Shown piece by piece: positions 1 through 13,333 of a stretch of 64,000 nt of DNA (its first letter is position 1; every line of letters starts with the position of its first letter). The stretch lies in assembly GCA_013397455.1 (NCBI GenBank), contig VYZB01000026.1, positions 794,210 to 858,209 of the forward strand. The letters are read 5' to 3'. A model generated the notes under the pieces. It saw only the letters and a program-made list of their open reading frames with translations, was not told where the DNA came from and made no database searches. Source of the DNA: Crotophaga sulcirostris (lineage: Eukaryota; Chordata; Aves; Cuculiformes; Crotophagidae). The position numbers and the translations under genes are program-made.

Positions 1-2300
1 GCATAACTTCTAAATTCTTCAACAATCTTACTCACATTGACTATCATCCAATGTAATACAATACCGAGCTTGTCTTGAGCTGCCCTAGGCAATGGACAGA
101 GTTAATTTGTGGTTCTGTTTTTATTCTGAACCTTTTCAGAATGTATGTGAGAGAAGCCTCAAAGCTGATTCTACCTTTTCTCTTCTTGTTTTCTAATTCT
201 GGGGTTGACACCACATTTGGGTCTCCTATTTGTACAGTGCTTCACTCATCCCTCTTTCTTAGCTCCAGTTGCTGCAGACCATTGTTAACAAATGTGAAAT
301 CCCTGATTCATTCTCGTGTTTATTATCCCTTTGAGTCTTTCATTCATCTCTCAAGTTTTACCTTGTTGGTTGGAATCTTTGTGCTAATGCGACTAACAAA
401 GTGTTTACCAGTCTGATTCAGTGGTTGCTGCTGCTCAAGCTAGCTACCCAACGGTTGTCTCTCATTAAACCTGTCTCTCCATAGAGATATCCCTGTTTAA
501 GAGTGCTGTCATTTTTGTTATTCTTTTAGTCTGTCTTGGACTTCAGTTCCTTGTGATAACAATTTGCTTTTACACCTCTAGCCCTTCCCTTTTACTACAG
601 CCTTGATGATTAGAAGAGCAGTTGATTTTCTCTGCATGGCTGTCTATATTGCAGAGCTGGTTTTTCAATAGTGCATATTGTTGTAACTACTGTTCCTTTC
701 CAGATTCTCCAGCACAATTGTTATTATCATTCCCTAGTTTGGATAGGTCTGGATCTCTGTCTCTCGCCATCCTAGTGTTCCAGGCCTTCTATGACAAACC
801 TGTTATGACTTTGAAACTGTTCTTACATGGCTACTGACTGTTTCTGTCCTCCTGTGTGGTCAGCCCTTCCAGGAGGATGGCAGGCATCAGCAGCCTGGCT
901 GGTTCTAATGGAATATTCAAATTCTCATTCGTATGCTCCTTCTCTATCAATCCCACCCCCCATCCCAGACAACCCTTTTGCACTTCATTCGGTTCTTGCA
1001 TTTGCTACATCAGAACATCAGAACAGCTTCTTGATTGTGTTGGGCACAGCCTGCTCTTGGTGTTCAAGCTTTTTTTACATTTACCTGGCAGTTTGTTTCC
1101 TAATCACCCCTTGGATCCACCAGAATGGTGGGCCTTCTCCAGTGATCCAGTTCTAATTTGACCATGAACCTTGGGAAGAGAAGGATCAAGACTCCCAAGA
1201 CTAATACTAGGAGGGAAAGGGTACAGAGCCCACTTTCCTCCTTCCTTACATTGATCTCCTACAACCCATACAGCAGAATGCTCTTTGGGGCATTATCCCA
1301 GCAATTCCGATCCTCCCCATGTTTCTGAAGCATTTTCTATATATCTGATCTTGCTGACTGTCTTCTTCTGCTGTATTATTTATTAGTACTATCTTAGTGG
1401 TTATGCTCTTCTGCCAGTCCTTACTCTACAACCACACTTTCACCTCTTACCCTGAGAAATGGTATTGCATGAGTTATACTGTCAAAGGTAACGGATTACA
1501 TAGCTTTTAAATTATTCCTCTCCCTATATTTTTTTCCTTAAGTTACTATCGTTTACTTTTGTCCATACCACTGCTGTGTCTCTTAACCAAGCTTTTATTT
1601 TTTTCCATACTGGCTTCTACAATTACAGACCCTGAAGTTTCAGACTCTTAGCCCTGGGGACAGGCCATCCGTAACAGTTGTTTTAACTGAAAACTAGTCA
1701 TAACTTGGGGCTTGTCTGCCTTATTGCTTGGAAGACCACAGACAGAGCCTAAGAACTTTTTCAACCCCACGTATACCTCTGAGGTCTTATTTGACTTATG
1801 CTCATACAAGTAATACAGGTAATACAATTGCTCAACTTCGGATCTCCCATTTAAAGCTCACACAATGCAAGACATCCACTCAGCCTGCTAGTTCTTCCCT
1901 CATTGGTTCCCATATCCGCCTTAAACTTATTTATCTGGAGTTTGTTTTTTTTTTTTACTCCTAAACCAGTTTTTCCTGACCCAGAAGGTTGCACTCCTTT
2001 AGCAATCAATAATTCGCTACTTTGATTTATGTTTACAACCTCAGCTTCTGGTACTCTTTCATTTTTCTCTCATACTTCTCCCCCTCACTCAATGTTCTAG
2101 GAGGTTTACTGAGACACCTTACATCATTTGTATTTACAAACTGAGGAAACAGCCTTCTGTTTTGCACAACCACATTCCCACTTGGGAATGCTAAATCTGG
2201 CACTTCACGATTTGGCACATTCTTCTAAATTTAAGCCCGTCTTTCTAAAATGGCCCCTCTGACCAGGGTCTCTTAAGTGCACCTGAGCAGTTGCCACCAA
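1..2300. other. Pyrimidine-rich stretch, no gene recognised
   Basis: The + strand is visibly rich in T and C over most of this stretch, so the minus strand is purine-rich. Open frames of 60-113 codons occur in several frames on both strands, overlap each other (for example 827-1156 and 856-1161), and contain no domain I recognise. Such overlaps are expected where purine stops (TAA, TAG, TGA) are scarce on a pyrimidine-rich strand. No CR1 tail, LTR ends or poly(A) tract is visible. It could be a very old retroelement on the minus strand or simple compositional bias; I cannot tell which. Confidence 0.5.
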
Positions 2301-5300
2301 ATACCTGGGAACTGGTGGCATCCTCACAATGAGGCTAATGAAGTTCTAGTCCCACAGTGTTACAAGGAACAGTCTCGATCCTGGATGCAAGGAAGCACGT
2401 GCAACACTAAGGTGTACATCAGCTTCAGGTAACCATTCAGTCCTGCCTACACAATCTTGCAACAAGAACAAACAAATGCTGCTTTCCTGCACTGATGCCC
2501 TCTCAAACTCTTGGACTGTAGTTTTGCCTAAAAAAATACATCCCAAAGGAAATGGCCAGGCTGAGTGGCAGAAGGTGTGCAAAGAGGAGCTAGCATTTGA
2601 TGTCAGAGAAGCGATGTAAATGTAAGCAAATTGCTGTTTCTGTCTTCGGCAGGTTTCTGACTTGCTTCTTTCCTGCCAGTGAGGTCAGCAGTGGGCTGTC
2701 AGAGGAGATGTGGGGGGGAGGAGATTGCCAAATTTTGGGAGTGCAACTGATTATAAATGGAATGCTTTCACACATTAATATTTATGCAGCTTGCCCACAA
2801 ATGGCAAAAGAAGGTTAATTTTGGATTAAGTTGTATTGCAGTGGAATACAAATCTGAAGATGTGTTGCAAGACTTCAGTGGTATAACTGATATGAAAACG
2901 TGAGGGTTTTGTCTGATCAGTAGGCAGTGGAGTTTTACCATAGGTTTTCATGAATGAATGAAGGTACATGGATTCCTTCATCAGTTTCACAGTGTATTGC
3001 AGACAGATTTTAGTGAAATTTGTTACTGTGCTATTAATTATTAATTGAGATCATATTATCCCTAATGGGCTTGAACCATTACCAAAAATGTTTTAGCTTT
3101 GTTTTAGACCGTGCTAATAATAGTCTTACCTGTCTTGTTGCATGCTATAATTATTCTAATGTTGTACTTTCTGACTACTCTTGAAACAGCAAAACTTATT
3201 TTGGTAACATAATGGTAAGATATATACAGGTTGCAATAGAGTTATGATCTGTATTCTCTTTACAAATGCCATTATATCATATCCATTGAGTGCTTACAAT
3301 AGACAGGCTGAAAAAATATGACTACCAGAGAAAAACAAAGAGGTGCCATATTTCTGTACCTCAGTTCACTCAGCAGCAGGTCTGCTGAGTCCACAGAAAA
3401 AAATCAAATTTTTATTCCTGCAAGATCAGTTTCAACTCTGATAGTCATCTGGGCTCTTGACTACCTAGTTATCACCATCATTAATGAAGCAAACTATGCC
3501 ACCATGCAATGTTCTTTTTGTTACCTATGAAATTGCTCTGGTAGTCTCCTATCTTCTCCATGAAGATATTCCTGAATTGAAAGTTGTGAGACTGTAATTA
3601 TCAGGGACAAACCTCACCTTGATTTACAGAGCCCCTGTTGAATCAACAGGATTTGCAGTTAAAAAAAAAGATCGTTTTTAAAATTTATTGCTATACATAT
3701 TGCTTTTGCAATCAGTGAAAGAGTAAACATGGAACTCAAATTGATTTGAAGATTTCTATAATACTTTAATTGGTTTAGCACCAATTCTAATCCAGAAAAG
3801 ATGGATTTACACTTGAATATGCTTTAATTTGACTGTGTGACTGAATACCTCCATGAGAGGTAAGTGCTAATCTTGGTAGTGATCTATATCCCTCAGGGCA
3901 GAGACGTGAGCTCCAGTGAGGAAACCCTGCATGAGACTGTATAATGCTAGGCTCCAAATTACATATCCTGGATTGCTTTCACATATATATTTTAATAAAC
4001 TAAAAGGATGATTTGTTTTAAATAAGCTAATTACCATTAGACAAGGGATTGGTGTTGTTAATGGCAGAATTCATGCAATTCCTCTGCTTAATCACATCCA
4101 TTTTCACAGATCAATGCACCTACATGCAGTCCTTTTACTAAGGCACATTCCCTATCTACTAGCTTCAGAGATTAGATAGTAGCCAGAGCAGAAGAGAAAT
4201 ATTTTTTGATTACTGTTTATTCAGAAGTTTCTCTTCCTTTCCACAAAATAGTTAGGAGATTGAGCTCTGAAAGGCAGTGATTTTTTTTCTAAATAAAAAT
4301 ATTTCTAATAAAGAAGAAGGAAGAAGCTTTTAGTCAACCATAACTTTAGATTCATCATTACCAAAGTTACCAAACTGATAACAGTTTTCAAGATAGTGAG
4401 CAGATTCCATTAGAGTGACTGTGAGAATATCCTACATGCCAAATTCTTAGCTCAGAAGACACCTCAGACTTTCTTGTGAGCTCCCAACATTGTGACATAC
4501 AACAGGTCCTTAAACTCTACTGTTTAACATGGTTTTGCAAACTTCCTTGGACTACACTCTACAGTTTCAAGGTTTTGCAAAAACTGTGGGAAACCAAATT
4601 GATAAAAATTTTCCCTCTATAAAATTATAGACTATGGATTGTAAAATTGCTCTCAAGGTCATCTAAAAACTGATAGGTCATAGCTGTGCTTTCATTGTGA
4701 AGGGTTCAAGCAGCTGTTAGCTCTGCTTTATCACCATGTGATATATCACGTCGTTACGGCCATATATTTTTATTGCCTTCACCATGCAAAGAGTGCCTGT
4801 GACTTTGTCTCATCTGAGTTAGGTTCAGGATGCTATTCAAGGTAGTGAGATTTTTTACATGCCATAAAATTGGAATCTAATAAATTGATGTAATTTACAT
4901 GAGAAAGCAAGAGTGATGAGAGGTGGCAGGAAAAGTAGCCAGCAGGTAAGTATATACAAAATAATTCAAGACTGCAACAAGACACAAAATGATGACTTTA
5001 CAAATGTCCTTGTTATCACTCGCCATAGCTCCTTTTTTTGGTCAGTTTTGTTATGAGTTGGCAGCAAGCCAAGAATTTTCCCTCCAGTTAAGCTATATCG
5101 GCTCGTCAGTGCTTTAGAAGACTGAGCTGGATTCTCATCACCCTTAACAGTCACTGAGGAAACAATAGGATTTTAATTGTTGAATCTTCAGTGCTGATGA
5201 TAAAGGAAGGTGAATAAAGAGTACAGGTGATTTTTAGATTCCCTGTCTGTGGTTGTTAATAGTTATACAAGTCATATTATAATTTCTAAATTATAACTGC

Positions 5301-5403
5301 CTTGTTATCTGTGAAATCCTGTTTTGTCTTTCTTCCCTTTTGTTACATAAACATTGTAATTCTTTATTATACCTATAGGATCTTGTAACATCATGCCACT
5401 ACT
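2301..5403. other. AT-rich unique sequence, nothing recognised
   Basis: This stretch holds only short chance open frames (at most about 78 codons) and no recognisable repeat family, RNA gene or promoter. A 12-base palindrome, GTGATATATCAC, lies near 4739-4750, close to a small cluster of CpG dinucleotides; no function is implied. Confidence 0.6.
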
Positions 5404-5449
5404 TTATATTTCATCTCCTCATTTTAACAATTGAGGAGATGAAATATAA
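5404..5449. repeat. Perfect 18-bp inverted repeat with 10-nt loop
   Basis: The left arm at 5404-5421 is the exact reverse complement of the right arm at 5432-5449 (right arm TGAGGAGATGAAATATAA), with a 10-base loop, TTTTAACAAT, at 5422-5431. Symmetry stops just outside the arms. A perfect 18-bp stem is much longer than expected by chance in this AT-rich background. It may be a small inverted duplication or could fold as RNA if transcribed. The stem is short for a typical animal pre-miRNA, so no RNA gene is called. Confidence 0.85.
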
Positions 5450-8400
5450 GTTAAGTTTTGCCTTTTCTATTCACACAGAAGAGCCAGTTAGAAAGTGCTA
5501 TCTCTCCTGCCCTAGGAATGCTTTTCTGAACTTACTTATCAGCCTATAGGTCTCTTTTCATTTAAGTACTTCTCTAAAAGTTATTTCCATTCTCACAGAA
5601 GTTGAATGAACTACCAGTGATTAGGAGACACTAAACAGTCACTCCACATAACAAAAACATTTGAATAAGCAAAAACTTGTTTTGGTCATCTTCCCCCATC
5701 ACATATGTTCCCCTTTCCTTATTATCTTACCTTTTATCTCTTTAGAGAAGTAGTGAAGATCACTTCTTTCCAGAGATTTCTTTGTTTCTAAAGAATTTTC
5801 CAGAGATTGTTGGAAAGTTAAAGATGCTATTAAATGACAAAACAGAGAAAGTCGTAACACCGAAAATGGAAGTAGGAAAAAAACTGAGACTCTTCTTCTT
5901 GACCATTTCATCATCATCATCATCATCATGATCTTAACAACAACAATAACAATAATGATCTTTTCATTAGTATTTTGCTTTCAAACAGGAGAGCTGAGTA
6001 TGTCTCTGTCTTCCATAGCACATCAGAACCAATGCAGCTTAATTAGAAAAGAAAGATCTTTTGCCCAGTAAGTATTCTGCCATCTCAAAGACATGGGGGG
6101 AACAATTATGCTAAGTAAGAAAGTGACATTATTAGATATCTTCTTGTCTAACCTTGGTTATATTTTAAGCATGCTAGAGGTGAGAAATATGTGTTTTAGT
6201 GGGCTGATGTCTCATTATGATAACAGAACTAGATTTCATTTTAAAAGGGAATTCATCTGAGCATTTGCTTGCTACCTGTATTGTGTATTTTCATAATAGT
6301 CAAGTGAAAAAAAAGGAACAGTGAAGAAATACATATGATTGTTATTGCAGAAATGACTGAAGTATGCAGTGCTTCATTTGATTTAATGCAAAAAAGGTAA
6401 TGTCAACAATCACCAGGTACTTAAATTAGTTTTAATGACCATATAGAGGTGCAGAGCAAGATAAAGAAGGGAGCCATTAAAGACATTTAGATAAGTTAGA
6501 TGAATTTAATTTGTTGAGACCTACCGAAATTTACTCTGAAGTCATTAAAGAACTTAACCATTAAAAATTGCTTGTGAGATTTCTGTAAGTGAGAAGATCC
6601 CAGCAGACTGCAGAGAGAAAAATTTATAATCAAGATTAAATTCAATAGAGCTAATCATGAAGAATGACCATTAGGGAGAAGAAATCAAACACATAAATAT
6701 AAAAATTGTGAGTAACTCAGAAGAAGAACTGCAGAAAAAAGATGCAATAAATCAGAAACAAACTCAACAAGTTAACATACCAGAGAAACTGAGGCACATC
6801 GTGATGTTTCTTTTTAAGGAAATGCAAGTTGTGTTCTGCATTAACAGAAGAGGAAATGATAAGATAGAATTTTTGTTTCAGTGTATTAAGCACTTAGCTA
6901 GGCTAAGCCTTCCTGAAATACTGTGTATAGTCTGAGCATCATATTTTAAGTAAAATGTAGACAAATTCTCACTGCTCTTAGAGCTCTCTCAGAGAACAAT
7001 TAAAGGATTAGATAACATGACCTAAGAGGAAGGTCTAATCAAATAGAACATGTTTAGTCAAAAAAAAGAAAACATGAGAGAAACTATGAAGGCAGCCATC
7101 TGATTGTAATAAGTTGTCATAAAATAGACAGTGATCTCTACATTCACTATGATTGGGGAGACATGAACAAGAAATCTGGTTAAATACAATAAAGAAACTT
7201 GAGTTAGCATTTTAATTTTTAACTGACTATAGGAGACATCTTTCTGTGTGGAGATAATTAAAAATTCTAGGCTAAGAGAGACAAATCAAGCTAAGAGAGA
7301 AGGTTTACCAGAGAGCTAGGTCCTAGGAACAAGGCAAATTTGTATTCTAAAGCAGAATTTGTGGAGGCTCTTGAGTATAAATCAAAGAAGGTCATAACTC
7401 ATTCATGTCCTCCCACGGACAGGCCTGTAAAATGTGCGATTAATTATTCATGTGCTTGACAATGCTGATGTTAAAGAGAGTGACTGTATAAGAAATGACA
7501 TGCTGTGAGAAACGTGGAGTCTGATATGGAGCAGAACGCATATTAAACAAGCAATGGACAATGAATGGAAATGCAGAGTGCAAGATGGCACGTGACTTCT
7601 GAAAGAAAATGGAGATATTTTAACATCACTAGTACTCTTCTATGCATTGAAATTGTGCTCCCATTTTGTTCCATTTGGAGTTTACATCAGGAGTCAGCCT
7701 GAGTAGGAACAGGAAAAGGATGGAGCCAGAAAAGAAACTGTTGAAGTTGACATTGTATTTTGGGCTGGAGTCAATGGCAATGTGTGTGCCTGTGAAAGGA
7801 TGAAGGACTACTAAGCTATTACAGGATCCTTTAACTGCAAGTAATACTACCTTCAGATTAACACCGATCTCCACATGCTGTGCCTGCCTATGAATGCCAG
7901 TAGGGATGAAATATTACTATCAAAGAGATTTGTGTAACAAAAGATGCCTGGGTTTATTGAAGAAAGGAGGTGTCTAGGAGCAAAGAAGGAAAGGACAGGT
8001 TCCCTATCAATCAGAGTTAGCTGGGTTTTCGTAACAAGAGAACAGCAAGTGTCGGAAAAGAGAATTAACCTGGATGTTTACAGTGCTGTGAAATATTCTA
8101 TAAGGATGGATAACTGTATTAGAAAAACACCCCTGATGTTCAGTGGGGAGCAGCTCTCTTCCTGAAGAGTCTTCAGAAGTGTGAAATATGATGTATAAGT
8201 AAATATAATGGATAAAATGCCAGTTAGATCAAACTTTGATTTACATGATGGGAGCTGACATCCCTGTGAATCAGGTATGTGGATCTTGTGTGCAGGAAGG
8301 ATTTGATTATCTCTTGAAGAATTGCCAAAGTTTGTGGAATCTTGCCTCTGATGTGTTCAAAGGAAAATTTCCTGCAGAATTAAAGTTGGTTTGTGTGTGT

Positions 8401-10114
8401 ATAGATGTATGTGTTGTATGAGTATGCTTTGTTTCATCAGAAGACTGCGTTAAGAAATGTAAAGAGTAGAGAATAGGAGTAAAGAATTTAAAATCCTTTT
8501 ACATTTTAAAAAAAGGTCCAACTTACCAATATACAGAAAAGTCGATTGTAGTATATCTTTGTGCACTGGAGAAGTCAGTCACTCCATCAACTAAATAATT
8601 TTATCAGTGAATTCATGAAATAATTAATGCTGCTGAAGGAAATCGTGTTTAAAACAAAGTGGTTTTTTCCTCCCATTTTGCTCTTATGATGGAGGTATCG
8701 ACACATTTTTCCAGAGGACAGTGGTACATAGATGTTTCTCTATTAATAGGATGAGAAATGCTAAGAACAGGGTGTTTATTATCCTGTGAAGACAAGGCCT
8801 TGTGACCTCAGTGAAAGTTTACAACAGGCCAATATGTATAACAGGTCAATATATGTCCCAAAGACTATCTACCACTGTCAACCTGCCTGAGTACCCATGC
8901 ATCCAGAATGGATGAACAGTAAATCTGAGGTCAGCATGAGTAATCTTTTCCCTGAAGGATAAGCTTATGAACTCATAGTTAAGCTGAGGAGCAGGATGAT
9001 TTCTTCAGTTTCATTACATTCTTTTTCTATTTTCCATCTGCTTCAACCTCAGTGCAGGTAAACCGTGGCAGGCTCTCCGTAAACAGATAACAAGCCAGAA
9101 GGTGTTTGTGTTAATTCAACACTCTTGCTCATGCTAATTCTTTGATTCCTTCAGTTGTTGCTCTTCCAGAATATTTGCAAGGTGATGTGGAGTATTTATG
9201 AATATTTGCAGAAGGTATCTTGCTGATTGTAATTATGCTGGTGCTAAAAAGCTGAGAGAAGCAGATTAGTTTTCTGTATCATCACTGTGCTGATGACACT
9301 TAACTCCGGTTCCAAAGGAGATTGTGCAATTTCCTTGCTGTCCCATTATCTTGCAAAGGCTATCAGTATTACACAGCGTCTATTGAGCACTGCCAGTGTT
9401 TACTGTTAAGACATGAAACATAATTCCTCCTGTTAGAAATTAAAATCCTAAAGGAATCTGGTATGCAATATGTAATCTCACTGTCAAAATACAAAATAAG
9501 AATTATCACAATTAATTTATGCAATGCTATAGCTTTTCTTGACCCTTTTCTTGAGGACAGTATGGCTAAATATAATGAAACTAGGATAAAGCTTAAGAGA
9601 ACTGCATAATTCCATTTATCTCCATTTTTATAAGGTCATTCTTTTGCACAGCAAGTTAAGTGTCTTCTGCATTGCAAACATGTCAGAGAAACTTAGGGCT
9701 GATTCATCTAACTGAGTGTGGGCATTTTAAACTACTGGTTCACAATCCTTTTTTCTTTGGTGCAATTCCTTTCTTGATGAAATAGTTATTTAACACAACT
9801 CAGGTGAACCCACATCTCAAAGTGCTTTCACCATAGGCATCTACAAGTTTAGAGGAATTAGGTCCTTGAGGCTTGCTCATGATGACTCCTTGCGCTGGCT
9901 GATTGCCAGAAGAGGTATTCTGGTCACAGCATAGGTCTTCAAATAAGCAGATAAATGGGAAAACTGGGAAGTATGCTGTCTTTTTAATAATAATAATTAC
10001 ATACCAGGTATTGTTAAAATTAGTGATATGCGTTTAACTGCTTTCAGACTGTGCTATGCAAGTACTAGATAGGAGATGTAGAACAGCTGGTCTCTGATAG
10101 GGCAGAAATACAGG
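5450..10114. other. AT-rich unique sequence with two microsatellites, otherwise nothing
   Basis: Apart from the simple repeats near 5.9 kb I recognise nothing here. Open frames are at most about 81 codons and none resembles a known domain. No splice-bounded exon series, CR1 tail or LTR is visible. Confidence 0.6.
5908..5955. repeat. Adjacent TCA and AAC/AAT microsatellites
   Basis: About seven TCA units run from 5908 to 5929. After a short spacer, an imperfect AAC/AAT trinucleotide run follows at about 5936-5955. The run of methionines in the minus-strand reading of the first tract is a by-product of the repeat, not a protein. Confidence 0.9.
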
Positions 10115-10728
10115 GTATCACAGTATCACAGTATCACCAGGTTGGAAGGGACCTCTGAGACCAAGTCCAACCTATAAGCCAACACTAACACCATCCCATC
10201 ACCTAAACCATGGCACTCATCCAGTTTTCCCTTAAACACATCCAGGGTCGGCGACTCCACCACCTCTCTGGGCAGCGCATTCCAGTGGCCAATCACCCTG
10301 TCAGTGAAGAACTCCTTCCTAACATCAAGTCTAAACCTCCCCTGACGAAGCTTAAGTCCGTGTCCTCTAGTTCTGTCACTGGTCACCTGTGAGAAGAGAC
10401 CAACGCCCGCTTGACTACAGCCTCCTTTTAGGTAGTTGTAGAGAGCAATAAGGTCACCCCTGAGCCTCCTCTTCTCCAGACTAAACAGCCCCAGCTCCCT
10501 CAGTCGCTCCTCGTAGGGCTTGTGCTCCAGCCCCTTCACCATCTTTGTTGCCCTCCTCTGGACACCCTCCAGTATCCTGACATCTTTCCCAAACTGAGGG
10601 GCCCAGAACTGTACGCAGTATTCAAGGTGAGACCTGACCAGTGCCGAGTAGAGGGGGACGATAACTTCTCTGGTCCTGCTGGCCACACTATTCCTGATGC
10701 AGGCCAGGATGCCATTGGCCTTCTTGGT
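10115..10728 (-). mobile_element. CR1 LINE, 3' end of ORF2 plus tail (5'-truncated)
   Basis: On the minus strand this is the C-terminal part of CR1 ORF2 followed by the 3' UTR and repeated ATACTGTG-type octamers at 10115-10135. The protein is open from about [14 protein letters not shown] at the truncated 5' end to the 3' tail. It includes the CR1-typical blocks [48 protein letters not shown] and [11 protein letters not shown]. This is the region after the reverse-transcriptase catalytic domain. Compared with the copy at 37.5 kb, 8 bases are missing just before the usual stop (after LDE), so the frame reads past the normal end. CpG content is higher than in the surroundings. The element looks young but is too short to be autonomous. 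Confidence 0.95.
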
Positions 10729-11471
10729 GAAGAACTTCGGCCTAGGTTGACATCTGCACTTGAAAAATCAGCTTCTCTCTTTAAAGGAAGCCTAGTATCA
10801 CTAGCTCCAAAGTTAGCCAACATGAGTCTGGTTTAGAGAGTGCTGAGAGTTTATTACAGACTTGTAAGATCTGTGTGACTGTAAAGATTAAGTTCAAATT
10901 AGACAAGGCAGCATGAAGAGGTGAGAAAGGCAGCATTTGGCCAAACTGAGGGGGAAAGCAGATGTCCGCTGAGTGGGAAAACAATGCATCTACCTTTGCT
11001 AGCTCGTTCCAGTGCTCTAGCTGCAGTCGTTCTGTGATCTGAGGACACAACAGCCACCACTTATTTTTTTCTTAATGCAGCTTTTTTTCGGGAAGCATAC
11101 ATACCATACATACCTTGCTTCAGTATAAAGAGCACTCCCCCCACCCCTCCAAAATACAGCATGTGATAAATATTACTCTCCACATATTTCTTTTTCTGTA
11201 CAAGAAAACAGCAACACATCTCTGTGTAGTTCAGCCCTTCATAATTTTAAAGATTGCAACCACAGTCTCTACCTTAGTGTATCTTAGGCAGAAAAATGGC
11301 ACATGCTATTACATTCAGACATGCTTAAACACAGGCTGTTTGTACTTCTCAGGTCTCTCCGTGGGTTATTAGGGTTTTTGCTGGTGTGCCTTGTAGACTT
11401 GGAAAAGAAATTTTAAAAAAGATTATAGCCAATGCTCAAACATTGATCAATACAAATGCATGGGCTCTGTT
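10729..11471. other. Unique sequence between two CR1 copies
   Basis: No gene or repeat family is recognised. Chance open frames of about 85-90 codons lie on both strands. A short pyrimidine/CACCCC-rich patch sits near 11140. Confidence 0.5.
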
Positions 11472-11634
11472 CACAGTATCACAGTATTACAAGGTTGGAA
11501 AGGACCTCTGACATCATCGAGTCCAACCTATGACCCAACACTAACACCAACCCATCATCTAAACCATGGCACTGAGTGCCTCATCCAATCTCCTCTTAAA
11601 CACCTCCAGGGTTGGCGACTCCACCACCTCCCTG
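11472..11634 (-). mobile_element. CR1 LINE 3' tip (about 160 bp)
   Basis: The copy begins with the reverse complement of the ATACTGTG octamer tail and runs through the 3' UTR into the last codons of ORF2 (GGAGGTGGTGGAGTCGCC on the minus strand). It then breaks off abruptly at about 11634. Subfamily and length match the tips at 37.5 and 52.0 kb. It is a severely 5'-truncated insertion with no coding capacity. Confidence 0.93.
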
Positions 11635-13333
11635 TTTTTGTATAGGAACACAGAACTGGGGTCATCAAATCAAATCCCATCCTTCGTAACTGAGGTTAGC
11701 CATGTAAATTGTGTTAAATGCAGAAGATCCCACAAAACCCATAGATCCATAGAATTCCTCTCCCACACTGCAAAAAACCTGTAGTAGACCAAATGCTCAG
11801 AAAAAATGCAGTATGTCCAGAGCAGGAATGTTTTGTTAGTATACATCTGGCACAAATAAGTAAACCTTTTTACCAAGGTCCATGTGATTTTGGCAGCTAG
11901 AGACCGAATAACGTCTACTCCTTGAAATGATGATGAGAAAAATCTCTCACACAACATAACAGGATTTGTCACAAATATGACTGAAGTCCACCTTGTCAAA
12001 TTATAGTTATAATTTAAGCTATGTAGAAGGTGAAAAGTTATTTTCTTTGATGACTTGCTAATTAACTAAGCTGACAGATATGTACCACACTGAAGAGGGT
12101 GTCTGACAGATTATTCTTGAACAAACAGAAGTGTTTCTCACTCTCATTTTTCTTTTTTATTTTTCTTTTCACAGCTTTTAGTAGAAATGAGTTTTATAGT
12201 CAACACAACAGCTAAACAATGCAGTTTGCAGCAGATAGATCATAAAAGTTCATGTAATGACTTCACCATGGTCTAATGACTCATATAGGTGTTGATAAGT
12301 GAGACATGACATGTAACTCAAGATCACTAGGTCACTGGGTTCATGTATTTCATGCTCTCTTCCTCAGACTGTCAGCGAGAGTGTGACCATGTACCACAGT
12401 CACCACTGCTTAGTACATTAGGTGTCATTGCTTCTCATTATACCACATAATTGGCGTAAGTGTAATATCTATCTCTCCTACACAGCTACTAGTTTTTCTT
12501 TCTCTTGCTTTAAGCATCATTGACTGTTTGAGGTCATCCTACAGTTTTCTGAAGTTGGCTGATCTCATCTAAGGCATCTGGGTACACCGAGCTTTGTAAA
12601 GTACACACCAGAGTTAAGACAAAACTCTGAAGGATTCAGTTTGAAAATAAGTTCTTTAAATTTCAGTGTCTTCACACAGATGTCTATATGTAAGCCATGT
12701 GTCTAGGTACTGATTATGGTTTGGAGAGATCTAGGGCTCCTTTCAGCTGCCTGCACTTCAGCACATGGTGTTATTTGAGATCCTTGAGGCTGCCTGAAAC
12801 TTTTTCTTAGGACTGGCAGATGTGACAATGGTCATAAAGCAAACTTGTGCCCCTTTGGAGTGACATCTCCAAACAGCAACCCTATACCACCTCAAATAGA
12901 CACATCTGCTTTCACAGATAAATTGAACCTCTTGGTTACAGTCAAGAGAGTCTGGATAGAACAATTCATTTAATCCTAAAGCAGGCACCTAGTGGCTAGT
13001 CATTCAGCAGGCTCTATTGTTGGCGTTGATAAAGACTTCAGTTCAGTTGTTGGAAGAGAGCTTACCTCCTTTGAGTACCCAAGGTATCCTGGTTTGCTAC
13101 CAACTACCAGTCCAGAACAACACATCTTCTTCGTAGGTTCTGTGTTGCGTTAGCTAATTCCACACAGGTGCCTTGAATACCACAGAGCACCTGCAACAGC
13201 ACTAGAGCTTGTTGTTTATGCAAACAGTTTTAGCTGTGGGAGCCCCAAGACAGTAAAGGGAGCTTACTTTGTATGCAGACATGCACAGAGGTGTCTAGGA
13301 TTGGGAGTCAGCCTGTAATTGCTCTCACCCAAC
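11635..13333. other. Unique sequence, nothing recognised
   Basis: Open frames are up to 109 codons (minus strand, 11670-11999) with no recognisable motif, conserved block or signal of coding use. There are no repeat tails. Confidence 0.5.

Noticed and set aside
1691..1720. Possible retroviral primer-binding site resembling the tRNA-Pro type (TTGGGGCTTGTCTG)
   Set aside because: Only about 12 of 18 positions match, which is expected many times by chance in 64 kb on two strands. No LTR end lies directly before it and no gag after it.
4739..4750. 12-base palindrome GTGATATATCAC
   Set aside because: Short and AT-rich; such palindromes are expected by chance in a window this size.
10522..10836. 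104-codon plus-strand frame and overlapping 95-codon minus frame
   Set aside because: Both are shadows of the CR1 ORF2 frame on the minus strand.
11738..11765. CATAGATCCATAGAATTCC resembling a CR1 octamer tail on the minus strand
   Set aside because: The required GGTTGGAAAGGACC-type sequence does not follow it, so it is probably coincidence.
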